Positions 35,859 to 50,800 of a stretch of DNA of 64,000 nucleotides are shown here, piece by piece. Position 1 is the first letter of the stretch. Each line of letters opens with the position of its first letter. The stretch spans positions 7,334,366 to 7,398,365 of the forward strand of contig OZ024892.1 in assembly GCA_964017195.1 (NCBI GenBank). Direction: 5' to 3'. The notes below the pieces were generated by a model. That model saw nothing but the letters and a program-made list of their open reading frames with translations. It searched no databases and was not told where the DNA came from. This stretch comes from Siderastrea radians. Lineage: Eukaryota; Cnidaria; Anthozoa; Scleractinia; Rhizangiidae. The position numbers and the translations under genes are program-made.

Positions 35859-38800
35859 ATGGCGAGTGGTTCAATGAAAGCTGCAAATAAAGGTGACAAC
35901 ACCTCAGCCGCTGAGGAAACACTGGGGTTTGATGACGTCACGTTAAGAGGTGAGATGAAATTGTGAGCAACTTTTATGCAATAAAGATGTTGACTGTTGT
36001 ATTTGCAAGTAAAACTGTTTTGAGTTTGCTCAGTAAAAACTTCGAGAACTCGACAGTAGTCAAAACCATAAATTTCCTCGTCATGTGGTCTAAACTTTGA
36101 GGGAAGCTCCTAGTGAAACAAGGAATTTATTCAATTTATCAGATTTATTTGGAGTCGCAATCTGAGACGGAGACCGTAAAGGTGTAAGTCCACGCAAACC
36201 ATGATATGTAACAATTTTCCTATTTTAGAAAAAAAAATTGTGTCGTCCTCCGTCATAAACCGCGCGGATATAGGCAAATGTGCTTGGACTTACTACCTTA
36301 TATGAAAACTAGCCGTGTAAGTCCAGCTTGGTGGTTGCCAAGTTGTCTTAGGTTCGAGCAAGGATATACTTGACACTACAGTAAGAATATAAAATCCTCA
36401 ACAGAAAAGGTAATTGAAAGAGATATTCAGTTTATAATACTTGGTTGTAAAAAATGTGTTCATATTAATTTTTGCGTCAACTCAAGCCTTATGTAAAATC
36501 AACTGCGCCTGAAACGGCAAGAAAGGTCTGCACCAAAACTATTCGTGACACTTACGATAACGGCATTAAAATATTAAGTTTATTCAACAACATTTAAAAA
36601 TGAGGGAATTTACTTACTGCTCTAGCAGCAATTATACCTAAACTAATTAACATATTTAACGTACTTTGGTCAAAGAACTTCATCCTAGTTGTTTGGAATC
36701 TTTCGATGGCATTTAATATCGCATTTAATATATGTTTTTTCTGGATATCTACTTTCCTTGAATTTAAATAAAATACTTTTCTTTGAAGGAATGACTTTAT
36801 GTTAGTCATTTATAGTGCTTTTCAATTGAGAGTTGTCACCAAAACCAACGTACGGCCAGTCACAACAAACACACAATACCCAATGAACCAATCAGAAATC
36901 GAAGCAAATGCAGACGCCAAGCGCGGAACCACACAAGCGACAAAATTGCCAAGGGTTTTCCTTTACTCCCGATTAGTAGAGAAAGTGGTGCGAGTCTTAT
37001 AAATCAATCACAGAGAAGAGCAAAGCAAAATCAAAGCAAAGGCGAACTATTGTAGACACTCAATTGACAACCACTCTAAGACCTAGTCTCCCACGCAGTC
37101 GTTTTAGGGAGTCGCATTACCGTCCCCTGAAAACAACTGCGTGGAAGGCTATCTAAGACCCTTATAATCAACAAGTTGTGCTAATATCTGAATAATGCTA
37201 ATTTTAGCAATAGCAGAAGTGTTCAGGAATGATGGCAATGAAGACTTCATGCAGAGAAATTTCAGCAACGCTATTTACCTCTACACGGAAGGAATTAAAG
37301 TGAATTGCAAAGACAAAGAATTGAACGCCAAACTTTACAGCAACAGGGCTACGGCTCACTTTTACCTGGGTGAGAATATTTGCATTTTTTACCGATTTAG
37401 GAAGCTTAAAGATTATTTTAAACTGAAATGAATTTAGTCAGCACATAGTACGTAGTTAATTAATTAATTAATTAATGTTTCTTTCTCTTAGGTAATTATA
37501 ATGATTCACTAAGTGATGCAAACGTTGCCATTGTCTTGCAACCATGTTTCATCGAAGCGATTGTAAGAGGTAAGTTTTCGTGAAAAGGGATGCTGTCCTC
37601 TTAAAATTATAGAGAGCGAAAGCTGTGATTTACTGTAACATTGTAGAGACAGACGATAAGCCTATAGCTAGCGCTGGGACCTTACTAAACCCCATTCTTT
37701 GTGGATAATTCTGCATCTAAAAGAAGCTAAAAAAAACTGTGATTTTCATAATGCAAACAAATAGTTGAAAATTTTATGATGACCTAAATTTTGGAAGTTA
37801 AAACCTTTGACGTTTTACCCAACTGAATGTGACAATGTCACAAACCGTAGGAAAGTTTGTGGAATATAATTCTAGAATTCACCTATTCAACGCTATTGTG
37901 ATAAGACATTAGTGAAGCTTGGGGGCTTCTTTGTATTCTAAACACCGCGAGATCGGTGTGTGACGCGACCGAAAGCCATCTAGCAAAAAACTAAGAAAAT
38001 TACGCTATTAATGGATAACGGTTATGCTTACTTTACAATAATTAGACACTCCACGGGAAGGGTCCACCCCGCAACATCTTTTGTATTATAATGCGTCCTT
38101 AACGGTCAAGTATGATGCTTTCGTTTCTTAAGCAATTTTGCATCAGCATCTTTTTCAACAAATATAATCGGTCAGCCACTTCTTTGTCACGAATGATGAG
38201 TCAGGAACAATATTGTACCAGAAGTCAGCCGATAAGTGGCTAATATTATTATTATTATTCAGTTGCACTTGTCGGTCTCTGTTCAGGAGACCATTGTGTT
38301 ATGTATCGCCACTATGCCTATCAAATCAAACATCAGTAAAGACATATTCACTGGTTGATTATTTCATATCATTAGGAGCAAGCGCCTGTGTTCAGCTCCA
38401 TCAGTTTGAGGAAGCAGTCACGTGGTGTGATAAAGGATTGGCTGTATCCTTCATTATAGAGGCTTTGTTACGTTCATGTTAAGACTTGAAAACGTTAAGC
38501 TGTTACCGCTAATGGTTTTCGCAAACTCAGTTATCCATCTCGTTGGTTATAACAAGTGTCACAATTAACAAACATGTGGTGTTCATTATGCAACCAGCAG
38601 GAACGAAGAAAAAATCTGAGTACCCGATGGGGATTGAAAACCCATGACCTCCCGTTCAGCGGTCTGACACTCTAACCATTGAGCTCCTGGGAGACTGGTG
38701 ACGAGTTAGGTCATATTTACTGGGTTAATTATGACACTGTCCTGCATACTGCTAGGATCAGCAATGTTAAAGACGTCCAGTGATGATGACAAATTAAAAA

Positions 38801-41800
38801 ATGGCTAATGCTAAGCCCATCTTTCTTTCCTTATCAAGTTTTAAGGGTGGGACACAAAAGGCGACCAGTCGCAAGGACAGGTCGCTGCGATAAGCCTCCT
38901 CGTGTGCGGCTCGGGGGCCTAACTAGTCCACACGAGACAACTTATCGGAGCGAGCTGTCTATGATGAGGGTGCCTGATAGCTAGTTTCTAAATAAGACAA
39001 AAAGATGACGGATGAGCTTGTGTGTGAATATGTTGAAAGAAAACGGTTGACACAACATTGGCGGTTGAGAAGAGAGGAAAAAGGTAATTATTGCAATATT
39101 TAAAGAGTTTTCAGTGGACGATATCCCAGATTTTCTGAATACATGAAGATGCCTTTCGTTTAATATCACAAGTTCATTGAACGGGCACATGGACCAGTCA
39201 TTTGGTACCGCTTAGCGTGTTAAAGTCTAACTAGACAACAGTTCAAGTTATCTCCGTACCTTTAGTGGTATTCAGGCAAAAAAATTGTTAGGGTTAAGAA
39301 TGAATGCAAGACACTCTCACAAAATGACCTGCTAGCGCTGGTGCCTTTTAGGGGTCTTTGTTCAAAATTTCCGACGATCACCGTCTTTACCTTTATATGG
39401 GATTTCCCCTCGGGGAAAATAAGTTCCTTTTTCTTCTCTTTTCAACTACCACTGTCGCGTCCACCGTGATCTGTCAACATATTCACACATATCTTCATTA
39501 AGTATCATCATTAGGAGAACCAACAGCTTCTTTTCCTTCGCCACGGGAGCCGCTGTTTTTTCTAATTTAATAACTAGTTACCAGGCACCCTCATCATAGG
39601 CCGTTCGTGAGATAAGTTGCTTCGAGTGTACATCGAGCGCGTAAAGGAACGCACATGAGGCAGCTTATCGCAGCGACGAGTCCTTACGACCTGCTGCCCA
39701 GTTTGTCAGGACCTTTGTGATTTCCCTCAGTTTAGCTCCTGATTGTTTGCATCTTTAAAATCATTGGAAATAAATTTAACCAGTTTCTTCCTTCAATCGA
39801 TTGAATTCAAAAATTGTGATTTTTTTTAATTTTAAAGAGCAAACTTTGACCGGACTTTCTAGGTAAATAAAATGCAAACAAAACGAAGAAGAAGAAAGAA
39901 AATAGAACAAACCAAGACATGTTCACAAATTAAAGTCATTTTAAAATTCCATTCTATTGGTTGACTTATAACTTTTGCCACTGACAAGTTACAAACTTGA
40001 CTTACCAAAGATTGACAAGAGCAACCAGACGTTACTGGAATTAAGAAGCAGATCTGTCAGAGAACAAAGAAATCCGAAAGATAGAGAAGGAGATAAAGCG
40101 AAGAACCAGGCAGAAACTGAAACGGTAAGCCAGTTGATATAAAGAAGAAAGCACGTAAAACGTGTATTGCCATTGGCTTGAGAATCGTGCATTTAATTTT
40201 TTAAGCGAGTTCTAAATAAATTTGAATGCGTTTTATTATTTTCTATCATAAAACGGGATTGACGACCTTTACGTACTCTGCATTGTTGCTTGAAACAGAA
40301 GGGAAAGCTTTCGTCAGCAAATTTTTAGTGAATCGTGTATGACTTAACCGCATTCAAATTATGCACGGCAAGCTTGTGCAAAATAAAGTTCACTAAGGTG
40401 ATTGGACAATGAAAACAACTGGTACAGGAAAAAATAGATGTATTATTCCAATATTTTGGACAGCAAACCGTCCTTATTCAGGAAATTGCACAAAATGTTA
40501 AACGTTACAAAGCTTATGATTGGTTTTGGTTCAATCGCTATTTGCTAACGGTGAGTAACTGAAATGCACTACGTAAATCATGATTTCCTTACGAAAGCGC
40601 GAACTTTAAGACGTGTGCTAGAAATAATGGCAGGACCGTGGAGCAAAAAGTGTGATACATGGTATCAATTTTTATAAATTTAAAAATCTTTAAAATATAA
40701 GTAGGGCTTATTTACCTGGAACGAGGGGTATTTGATATATGTAATTGGTACTGCCCCGAGGGCGTAGCCCGGGGGCGGTAGTAGGTGAATATGTCACATT
40801 TCTCCGAGGGACAGGTAAATAACATGCTTATTTTTCAGTTGCTGAGGTTTTCTAATCAAATATTGGTAATCTCGAGAGAAAAATTCCACTGTTTGTGAAT
40901 CACAAACACGTCATTCCGCAAGGTCCGTGGGATTCGCATGTGATGAAGTTTCTACGTTTCCCGTTTCTACGATTGACTACTGAGCTACACCATTCCAAAA
41001 TAGTACTATTTAAACTAGCCAGCCAGTTTGGTAAACGTTTTGAGTCGTCTGGATGAACTTGGATGCTTATTACATCCACAAATGTAGAAGAAATTTTGTG
41101 TTGTGCAAAAGTCTTCAAGTTTAAATTGTCGCATTTAGTTCCCTAGAGCTGCGTCAGTTTTTGTTGAGATTGTAACAATTTAATTACGTTAGGAAAATAT
41201 TTACGCAAATAGGTAAATTTAGTTAATTGGAAATAATTCGCTCTATTTAAATGCCATGCCAGTTTTGAAAGAACCATAGCAATCACGGTCAACTAATGCG
41301 TAGCCTGAGAAAAGTTTGATTATTTTGGAGATCACAAAAGCCTCGTACAATAACGTTTGTATAAACAAGCAACATACCTTTCATTTTCGTATTAAAATAC
41401 CTTGCAAGAGGTAAAAAGCTTTGAGAGAAACTGACTGCTTTGTTTAGTGAGAGAAAGTTACCAATTTTCTTATTAGCAAAAAGAAGTTGCGAGTAACATA
41501 CGTTTGATAACTCAAGTGCAAAACAGTCTGAGAATCGTTCTGTTATTAAATCTTTTACTGAAAGTGTCAAATGTTGAATGTTGGATTAAAACATTTGATG
41601 CCATATACAGTCTCGTTATCTCAAATAAGTCAAAGTACTTTTCCATCTGTGAACAATTTTGTGGCAGTATGATAGTTAATGTGCGGTCATCATCAGTTGA
41701 GAATACAGTGAAACCGCTAGAGGGTGTGATGTAATGCCACGCAAAACAATACACCACTAACAAAAATGAAATAAAAGGAATGCTAAGTGACCAAATAAAC

Positions 41801-44800
41801 ATTACATAGCAAGTGATAGATTGACATAATAAATTTGCTTATCAAGTGAGGGTTGTTCCCACCCTATATGCAACGCCTCCTGAATTTTGAGTTGAAAGGT
41901 ATCAAGAATTGAAAAACACGCTTCTGAACATGAGGCCTGGCAGGTTTCCGAGCTTTCAAGGTGTTGAAAAATGTGGGAATTCTTGTCAGTGGATAAGCCC
42001 TGACGGATACGTGCAGCAAGATGCTGGTTGGTTTCACCGAAATGCAGGTGGTCTGTTAGCCCTGTCCCCATAAAGTTGCTGGGAACTTGCGGTGATACAA
42101 CCCCCCCCCCTCCCCCCATGAAATAAACTGCTAGCCTAAGGTAGACTCACTGCCGGTGGCACCGAGTCCACCCAGATCGCAGAGTAAAATTAGTGATTAC
42201 TTTTTCAAAAATCCAGGTATATATCTCAGGCAAATGCAACTTTTTTCCACTTTAATGTGCTCCTTTAGGCTAAACCACATCATCCAAGTGACACATGCAA
42301 TGAATTTACTGCCCACTCGGTCATTCACCTGAGATATCTACCTGATTTTATGAAAACCGGGCTAACCTGCAATATTGCAGTTGTGCTAAATGTACGCTCT
42401 CTCATCCCTCCCCCACAGTATGGCATTTTCCGCCTGAGGTATCAACTCACTGGCAATCGCACGGCAACAACCAACAGCTCCGACAAAAAGGAGCTATTCA
42501 TTTGAGTGCAAAAAAGCTTAGCAAGCGGTTCAAACAAGTCAGTGTGATTGACTTGCAGGAATAATAACATGGCACAGATTAAACTGAAGACCCACGTTTA
42601 GACCAACCCTATCCCCCTGGATTAAAAGGGGGGGGACCCCAAATGCAGGTGGTCTGTTAGCCCTGTCCTGTCCCCATAGAGTTGCTTGGAACTTGCGGTG
42701 ACGTAATACCCCCAGAACCCCCTCCCCCATGAAGTAAACCGCTACCCTAAGGTGGACTCGCTGCCGGTCCACCCGGATCGCAGAGTAAAATTAGTGATTC
42801 CTTTTTCAAAAATCCAGGTGTATTTAACAATTATTCTACGAGGGTGCGCTGGATATCGAATGGTAGATAACCAACGAGTTGATTATAGTCATTCGATATC
42901 CAGCTAGCCCGAGTAGAATAATTGTTTTATTACAAACTCAACCACTGTATCCATAGTATTCGCTTATGATTTAAAAACACTATTAACAGGGATAAAAAAC
43001 GTTTAAAAAAGGGAAAAAACCAAACGTTTTCGACTAATTAAGTCATCTTCAGGGTAAAGAGACCGTCCGCTATGTGCATATTTTTATATTTTTTAAGTGA
43101 TTCCCGATGGGAACAGTTTCGCAACGTAAGAATGAACTTGTTTGTTCAAACTTGAGCTCCATTGTTGGATCATTAGACCTTCAATAATTCTGCGCTTGTG
43201 AAAAGAATGGGCTGTACAAAGTATTCGCCAACTAAAAGAATGGGACGGATTCTCTCGTAAGTGACGGGCAGGTTCAGAGTCATTACAAGGGTTTGAGTGT
43301 TCCCCAATTCGCACTTCCACATTCCTCATGGTCTCACCGATGTAATTGTCACCACAAGAACAGTCCTCTTTGTAGACAACATGCGATCTGTGAATGTGTT
43401 TGTTTTTCAGATTGAGAAGGTTTAATTTGTCTTGTTTGCCAAAGGACGATGAAAATGTATTTGAACACAATCAATCATCAACGTACCGATCTTAAAAAGG
43501 TGGGTTAGAGGGTCGGACAACGTCGGACTTCAGTTTAGCCATGAAGATATTTGCGAGGACTGCAGATTAAGGGTTTCCGATACCGCACCCGTCAATTTGT
43601 TTGTAGAGGTGGCCATTGAAGCTGAAGACTGTGTTCAGTAGTGACATTACAGAGAAGACGCTTGAAGAGAGTTTGGAAACTTCTTTTCTAAACTCAGTTC
43701 CAAAGAAAGGAGAGCCTGGTGACCTGCTTGAGCGTCTAAACAGTTACCATCCTAACATCGTTCTCACTGTCGAAGAAAACCCCGACCATTTCCTCGACAC
43801 TGCATATATTTACTTATGAACTGTATTTACTTATGACGACAAGTTCAACTGCAGAGTCTACAGGAAACCAGTAAAACTACCAACGCATTGGAAAGCAGAA
43901 ATCCCCACTAAATGGAAAAGAAATTGTATTACCGGTGCTCTTCATAGAGCTAAGCGCATCTCTTCCAATTTTGACAGTGAGTTAAAAACACTTGAAACAA
44001 CCTTTCTAAATGCGGGATACCCCAAACGTTTTATTTCACGCACAGTGAAAAGTTTTCTGGAAGATTCATCCGAAGATGATAACTTAATTCCGAGTTTCCG
44101 TTTTGAAGAGCGCAAGAAGATTATCATCAAGCTTCCTCACTGTAACAGAAATGAAAGACTTAGCAAAACATTTATCTCCAAGCTGAATAAGTTCACGGGT
44201 TTCAAATACATTTTCATCGTCCATAGACAAATATAAAGTCTTTTCAATCTGAAAGACAAAAACATTCACAGATCGCATGTTGTCTACAAAGGGGACTGTT
44301 TTTGTGGTGACAATTACATCGGTGAGACCACGAGGAATGTGGAAGAGCGAATTGATGAGCGCTCAAACCCTTACAATGACTCTGAACCTGCCCGTCACCT
44401 ACGCGAGAATCCGTCCCATTCTTTTAGTTGGCGAATACTTTGTACGGCCCATTCTCCATTCTTTTCACAAGCGCAGAATTAGTGAAGGCCTAACGATCCA
44501 ACAATGGAGCCCCAGTTTGAACAAACAAGTTCATTCTTGCGTTGCGAAACTGTTCCCATCGGGAATCACTTAAAACATATAAAAATGTGCACACAGCGGA
44601 CGGTCTTTTTATCCTGAAGATGACTTAATTAGTCGAAAACGTTTGGTTTTTTTCCTTTTTTAATCGTTTTTTAGCCTTGTAAATAGTGTTTTCAACCACT
44701 GCACTGCTTTCTGTAATTCAAATATATTAAGAATGACTTCTTTCGTTTAATATTAATGTAAAACATTACCCGTCCAGACTAGCACATTCCATTTGCGGGA

Positions 44801-47800
44801 TAGTGTAGTCCTTTTATTTTAATTATAAAATGAATAAAAAACTTTGAACTTTGAACTTTGAAAAGAGATAATATATAGATTTAGCCAAGACTAAAAGCGG
44901 AGACGCCAAGGAATAAACTGGTGTTCGTTTCTCAAAAATAGTCCTGAAACTTTTCGGTCCGAAATATATTTCTGGACTTTTTTGGCTCGTTCGCTTTCGA
45001 AAAGTGTTTCTCAAAAAGCCCGAAAGTGTTCCGAATTGTCCTCCAATATTCTGGGGATCTGTTCTGTAAAACCAAGCTCGAAGGGTCATTCTAGAGGCTG
45101 AGCATAGCTTGTTTTTTTTTTCGGGCATCAAACTGAGCACATATTTTACTCACGAGCCGCCTTGCTTGGTTTTTGCCATGTTTCCATATCTTGTCATTTA
45201 ACTGTCAAGGCTTGTCAAATCTCCTTGGATTATTGGCTGTTCGCTGGAATGAACTTGAAACGGCGCTCATTTACAACAACAAAATAAAACTTATTCTGCA
45301 GTAAATGGGTATCTTCATCGCTTTCGGATGTTAAAAAATAACATGAACTGCCACTATTAGTCTAGTCAAAAATTTATACTGGCATTTCACCGGCATTTTA
45401 CTGAGATTACTCGAAAGAAAGGATTTGGGGAGCTTCGACGTACCCGTAATAAAATTATCTAAGAAATGTCGCGTAGGTTATAGCGGCCGCAAAGAAATTT
45501 GAGCATTTTGAGGAACACTGAAGTGATGCTTGTCCTGTGCTTTGATCTACTGTTGTGAATAAACAAACACAAAATAATGGACAGAGAAATCATTTTCGAA
45601 AAGGTTTATTGGAAAACCCGTAAGTTTATACTTAAATGCAATTCGCGTTACACTTCCAGCATCGTGGGTCCGTCCACCCGAGCGAAATCGGCTGAGCATG
45701 GCAAGATATTCATGAATTCATCTGTCACAAAACTGAGCGCGTTTTCTAATAATTTTTAAAAGTCAAACGTAAATGACACATTTCTTTGACCGCAATACTC
45801 AAAATCATGTACCTTAAAACCCTTTATAAACTTCACTTACTCGGTTGTGTTTCAGAACAGGGCGAGCTCTCCGCCGTGAAGAAAACAAAGATGAAGTCCT
45901 TTGAAGGCAGCTTTCGTAACTTGAACTTTTCGCCTTCCACCAGTATTCTTTTGAACTTTTTCTTTCCATTTATAGATATTACGTGTTTTTTCTCAAGTTT
46001 AAAACTTCAGTACTGTCAAACAATCGTTTTGCTAAGTAAACGTAAACTTTTCAAAGAAACTTTTTTTGGAAAAGCGACGATGGTCATGCGATTTTCCGGC
46101 ACGAAAAACGCCGGTTGCCCAAAAGCACCACGCGATTTCCCGCCAAAAAAAGATGGCATCCTCTACCGCCCCATCGGGTTGTCTTGGGACTCCCCCCCCC
46201 TTCCCCAGAGTCTGTACGGACGGACAGGCGTACGCTGACGTCACAACCAAAATTTCTCGGATCGATAGGTTATCAAATTTGCTAAACAATGGTGCTCCAC
46301 TGGCGGGCTTCGCCCGCGGGCTCTGCTAAAAAGGGAACAAGAATCGGTCACATGACTGAGCGAAAAAGGCGCCAAAACTTTGCGAAGTGTTGCAGCGTTT
46401 CTTTCCAAAGCTGAATGAATCAATCAAACTGCTCCGATGTGAACGAAGTGGGACAAGTTTTGGGAAAAAAACTTCTAATTATTGGCTCTGAAAGGGGCTA
46501 CGTGCTTGATTTTTCCTGAAACATCGATGTAATCATCATTCAAAGCGGATTGAAGCTGTACAATTTTACCATATTAGCTGCGGGAGTTTAACCGAACAAG
46601 TTTGTACATATCCGTTCGCACAACGGCGCCATCATGTGTCACCATGTACCTGTTTGTTCGAACTGAAGACAGAATTTGAACTTGAACAGGCAATTTCTAT
46701 GCAGCTCAGAAACAAGATCACTGTTGCGAGGAGCGTCAGGATTCACCATCTTAGTTTGTTAAAAACAAAGCACTGAACAGAGTCATTCTCAGTTTAGAGG
46801 TTGCGGATGGAATAGTAAAAACAACACTCAAACAACTGGGAAAGCGATTCAACTCTTTTTACATGGCACTCGATTTGTATCTAAACATTTGGAGCTTTTG
46901 GAACACAGAGTTAGAACGAGTGCAGGTAAACCAGTGTCAATTTTGCGTGGTATAGCTGAAAAAATGTCGCCCTTCCTTCATTCTCGGTAGTTTGTTCAAT
47001 ACTCGTTTAGATTGCTTCTTGATTTTCGCACTGACTCGCCATGAATGTGTGCCAGTTTTTATTAAATGCTTCTCTCCCATTTACTGTGTTTATATTATGT
47101 CTTGTCTTGATATTTCGGAGTGGAAAGCCTTCCTGACAAAACCTACCGTTTGTAAAATGTTAATGATCGACGTAATAGTTGTAAACACAACGATTTAGGC
47201 TTAAATTTCTATTTTCACAGTTTCTTGTCGTCCTAAGAATTCAGGCACTCCGGACGAATTTTGATATGTGTCTCAGTAACGCTGTTGGAATTTCTGCTTA
47301 ATTTAAATTCGCTCCAAAGTGATCTTTCCCGTTCATTTTTCTCGCCGGGTTGTTCACGGGGAAACGATTTTAGCTCACTTTGTTGTTGAATGTTCATTAA
47401 CCATATTTGATCACAGCAGTTATATGAGCTGATAGCCTAGCTCCGTTCAGCCAATCAAAATGCTAGAAATCCAACATACCTAGTCCAGTGACGTTTGCAA
47501 TTAAGACATTTATACCACTCATATAGCGCCTTTTCTAAAAGCATTATATAGCGCTTTACATGTTGTCAAATCTTAAAAAAAACCACAAGTCCAGAGTCCC
47601 TAAAAAAAATGTTCAACAAAAAGGGTCGAGAATTGGGTCGACATTTCGTTGCGGCTTGTAGTCGTGGTTATGGATGTGTTGGTAGAGGCAAAGAACTTTT
47701 TGAGATGTTGTTTCCCAACGCTGTCCACAATGTGTGATGGAAACACATTTTTTAGCAAAATATTGGTGAGTTCATTAATGTTGTTATGGAAACGAACTCA

Positions 47801-50800
47801 GGTGTTATTGATTTTAAAAACTGTGTCCACTAAGGTACATACTAAACCCAATTTGTACGAAAAGAGTACGAAACTATGAAAATTGGTGAGAATTGGTGAG
47901 CGGATTCACTAGATTCGCAACTGATGATGGATAAAGTTTCATCCGAAACATGTATTGCAAACTTAAAAGTGAAACAAATAAATGCAATTTCGAAACACCG
48001 TTATTAGAAATGTTCGTGGTTACAAATCATTCGGCGTCGAATTAGGGTGCACCTAAGTTAATGATTCCACCACATTGCTAATTAATCCAACATAGCAACG
48101 CATGCAAATATGGTGATGTTGCACATATAGCCCTTAAAGTGGAAAAACTCTTGAAGCTTTTTTTTTGCTCAATAGCAAAGCTTTGTGTTACATTTAAAAC
48201 TTTATTAAGCCCCACTCTAAATGTTCCCCTCTAAAACTTTGATTTAGAGGGCCTTCTATCTATTAAGTCCCCGCCGAAAGAGGACAATTTACAAATAACA
48301 AAGCAATCCGTTTGGGCAAACTATAGCCTAGGTCTTGTTAAGGCGAAATCCCAAAACTTTAAAAATTCCTGCCTACAATGCGTAAAAGTCCGAAAAGGTT
48401 CTCCCAGAACACAAACACAACACAGCTGCAAGTAAAAATGACGCCATGATTTGGAGAATTTCAAACTGACAAATCACGTACGCACTTGCGAAAGAAGCAA
48501 TCAAATAAACTTTATTTGCACGTGCTGCATAAAGCAAAAAATCTCGCGTCTCAAAGTTTCAATGAAAGAAATACAGTCATAAAGTGCCAAAACAGGTTTT
48601 GCCTTGTACCATGTACTCATTTCTTTATGTATAATTTACAGATCTACATAAAAATGACAGAAAGCAAGTTACAATTACAAGAAGACCTCAAAAAACGTCT
48701 ATCAACAGCCAAAGAAGTGGGCGATAGGGCTCAAGAAGGAAAAGCCTACTGCTATCTCGGTAACGCTTATCACAGCCTAGGCAAATTTCAAGAATCCATA
48801 GAGTACCACAATCAACACCTGTCAATAGCCAAAGAAGTGGGCGATAGGGCTGGAGAAGGAAAGGCCTATGGAAACCTCGGCAACGCTTATTATAGCCTAG
48901 GAAAGTTCCAAGAAGCCATACAGTACCACAATCAACACCTGTCAATAGCCAAAGAAGGGGGCGATAGAGCTATAGAAGGAAAAGCCTATGGCAATCTCGG
49001 CAACGCTTATCAAAGCCTAAGAAAATTCCAAATAGCCAGAGAGTACCACAACCAACACCTGTCAATAGCCAAAGAAGTGGGTGATAGGGCTGGAGAAGGA
49101 AAGGCCTACTGCAATCTCGGCAACGCTTATGACAGCCTAGGAAAATTCCAAGAAGCCATAGAGTACCACAATCAGCACCTGTCAATAGCCAAAGAAGTGG
49201 GCGATAAGGCTGGAGAAGGAAAGGCCTACTGCAATCTCGGCAACGCTTATCACAGCCTAGGAAAATTCCGAGAAGCCATAGAGTACCACAATCAACACCT
49301 GTCAATAGCCAAAGAAGAGGGCGATAGGGTTGGAGAAGGAAAGGCCTACTGCAATCTCGGCAACGCTTATCACAGCCTAAGAAAATATGAAGAAGACGTA
49401 GAGAACCACAATCAACACTTGGCAATAGCGAAAGAAGTGGGTGATAGGGCTGGAGAAGGAAGGGCCTATGGCCATCTCGGCAACGCTTATTACTGCCTAG
49501 GAAAATTCCAAGAAGCCATAGAGTACCACAATCAACACCTGTCAATAGCCGAAGAAGTGGGCGATAGGGCTGGAGAAGGAAAGACCTTTGGGAATCTCGG
49601 CAACGCTTATTGGAGCCTAGGAAAATTTCAAGAAGCCATAGAGTACCACAATCAACACCTGTTAATAGCCAAAGAAGTGGGTCATAGGGCTGGAGAAGGA
49701 AAGGCCTATGGCAACCTCGGCAACGCTTATCACAGCCTAGGAAAATTCCAAGAAGCCATAGAGTACCACAAACAAGATCTGTCAATAGCCAAAGAAGTGG
49801 GCGATAAAGCTGGAGAGGGAGCGGCCTACTGCAATCTCGGCAACGCTTATCGCAGCGTAGGAAAATTCCAAGAAGCCATAGAGTACCACAATCAACACCT
49901 GTCAATAGCCAAAGAAGTGGGCGATAGGGCTGGAGAGGGAGCGGCCTACTGCAATCTAGGCAACGCTTATCACAGCGTAGGAAAATTTCAAGAAGCCATA
50001 GAGTACCACAATCAACACCTGTCAATAGCCAAACAAGTGGGCGATAAGGCTGGAGAAGGAACGGCCTATGGCAATCTCGGCAACGCTTATCACAGCAAAG
50101 GAAAATTCCAAGAAGCCATAGAGTACTACAATCAAGAGCTGCCAATAGCCAAAGAAGTGGGCGATAGGGCTGGAGAAGGAGCGGCCTACTGCAATCTAGG
50201 CAACGCTTATCACAGCGTAGGAAAATTCCAAGAAGCCATAGAGTACCACAAGCAACACCTGTCAATAGCCAAAGAAGTGAGCGATAGGGCTGGAGAGGGA
50301 GCGGCCTACTGCAATCTAGGCAACGCTTATGACAGCGTAGGAAAATTCCAAGAAGCCATAGAGTACTACAGTCAACACCTGTCAATAGCCAAACAAGTGG
50401 GCGATAAGGCTGGAGAAGGAACGGCCTATGGCAATCTCGGCAACGCTTATCACAGCGTAGGAAAATTCCAAGAAGCCATAGAGTATACAATCAAGAGCTG
50501 CCAATAGCCAAAGAAGTGGGCGATAGGGCTGGAGAAGGAGCGGCCTACTGCAATCTAGGCAACGCTTATCACAGCGTAGGAAAATTCCAAGAAGCCATAG
50601 AGTACCACAATCAACACCTGTCAATAGCCAAAGAAGTGGGCGATAAGGCTGGAGAAGGAACGGCCTACTGCAATCTCGGTAACGCTTATCGCAGCGTAGG
50701 AAAATTGCAAGAAGCCATAGAGTACCACAATCAACACCTGTCAATAGCCAAAGAAGTGGGCGATAGGGCTGGAGAAGGAGCGGCCTACGGCAATCTCGGC

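Noticed and set aside
43616..44573. Autonomous reverse transcriptase gene
   Set aside because: Only the region after the RT palm and the endonuclease is present, with stops and frame changes; it is a truncated retroelement.
45786..46238. 150-codon plus-strand ORF
   Set aside because: Composition changes abruptly into GC-rich MITE-like sequence; no splice or domain support.
48970..50490. 506-codon ORF on the minus strand opposite the TPR repeats
   Set aside because: It is a shadow of the 120-nt periodic TPR sequence; the product is a Leu/Cys/Arg-rich repeat with no domain, and the sense strand has clear TPR and CHAT signatures.
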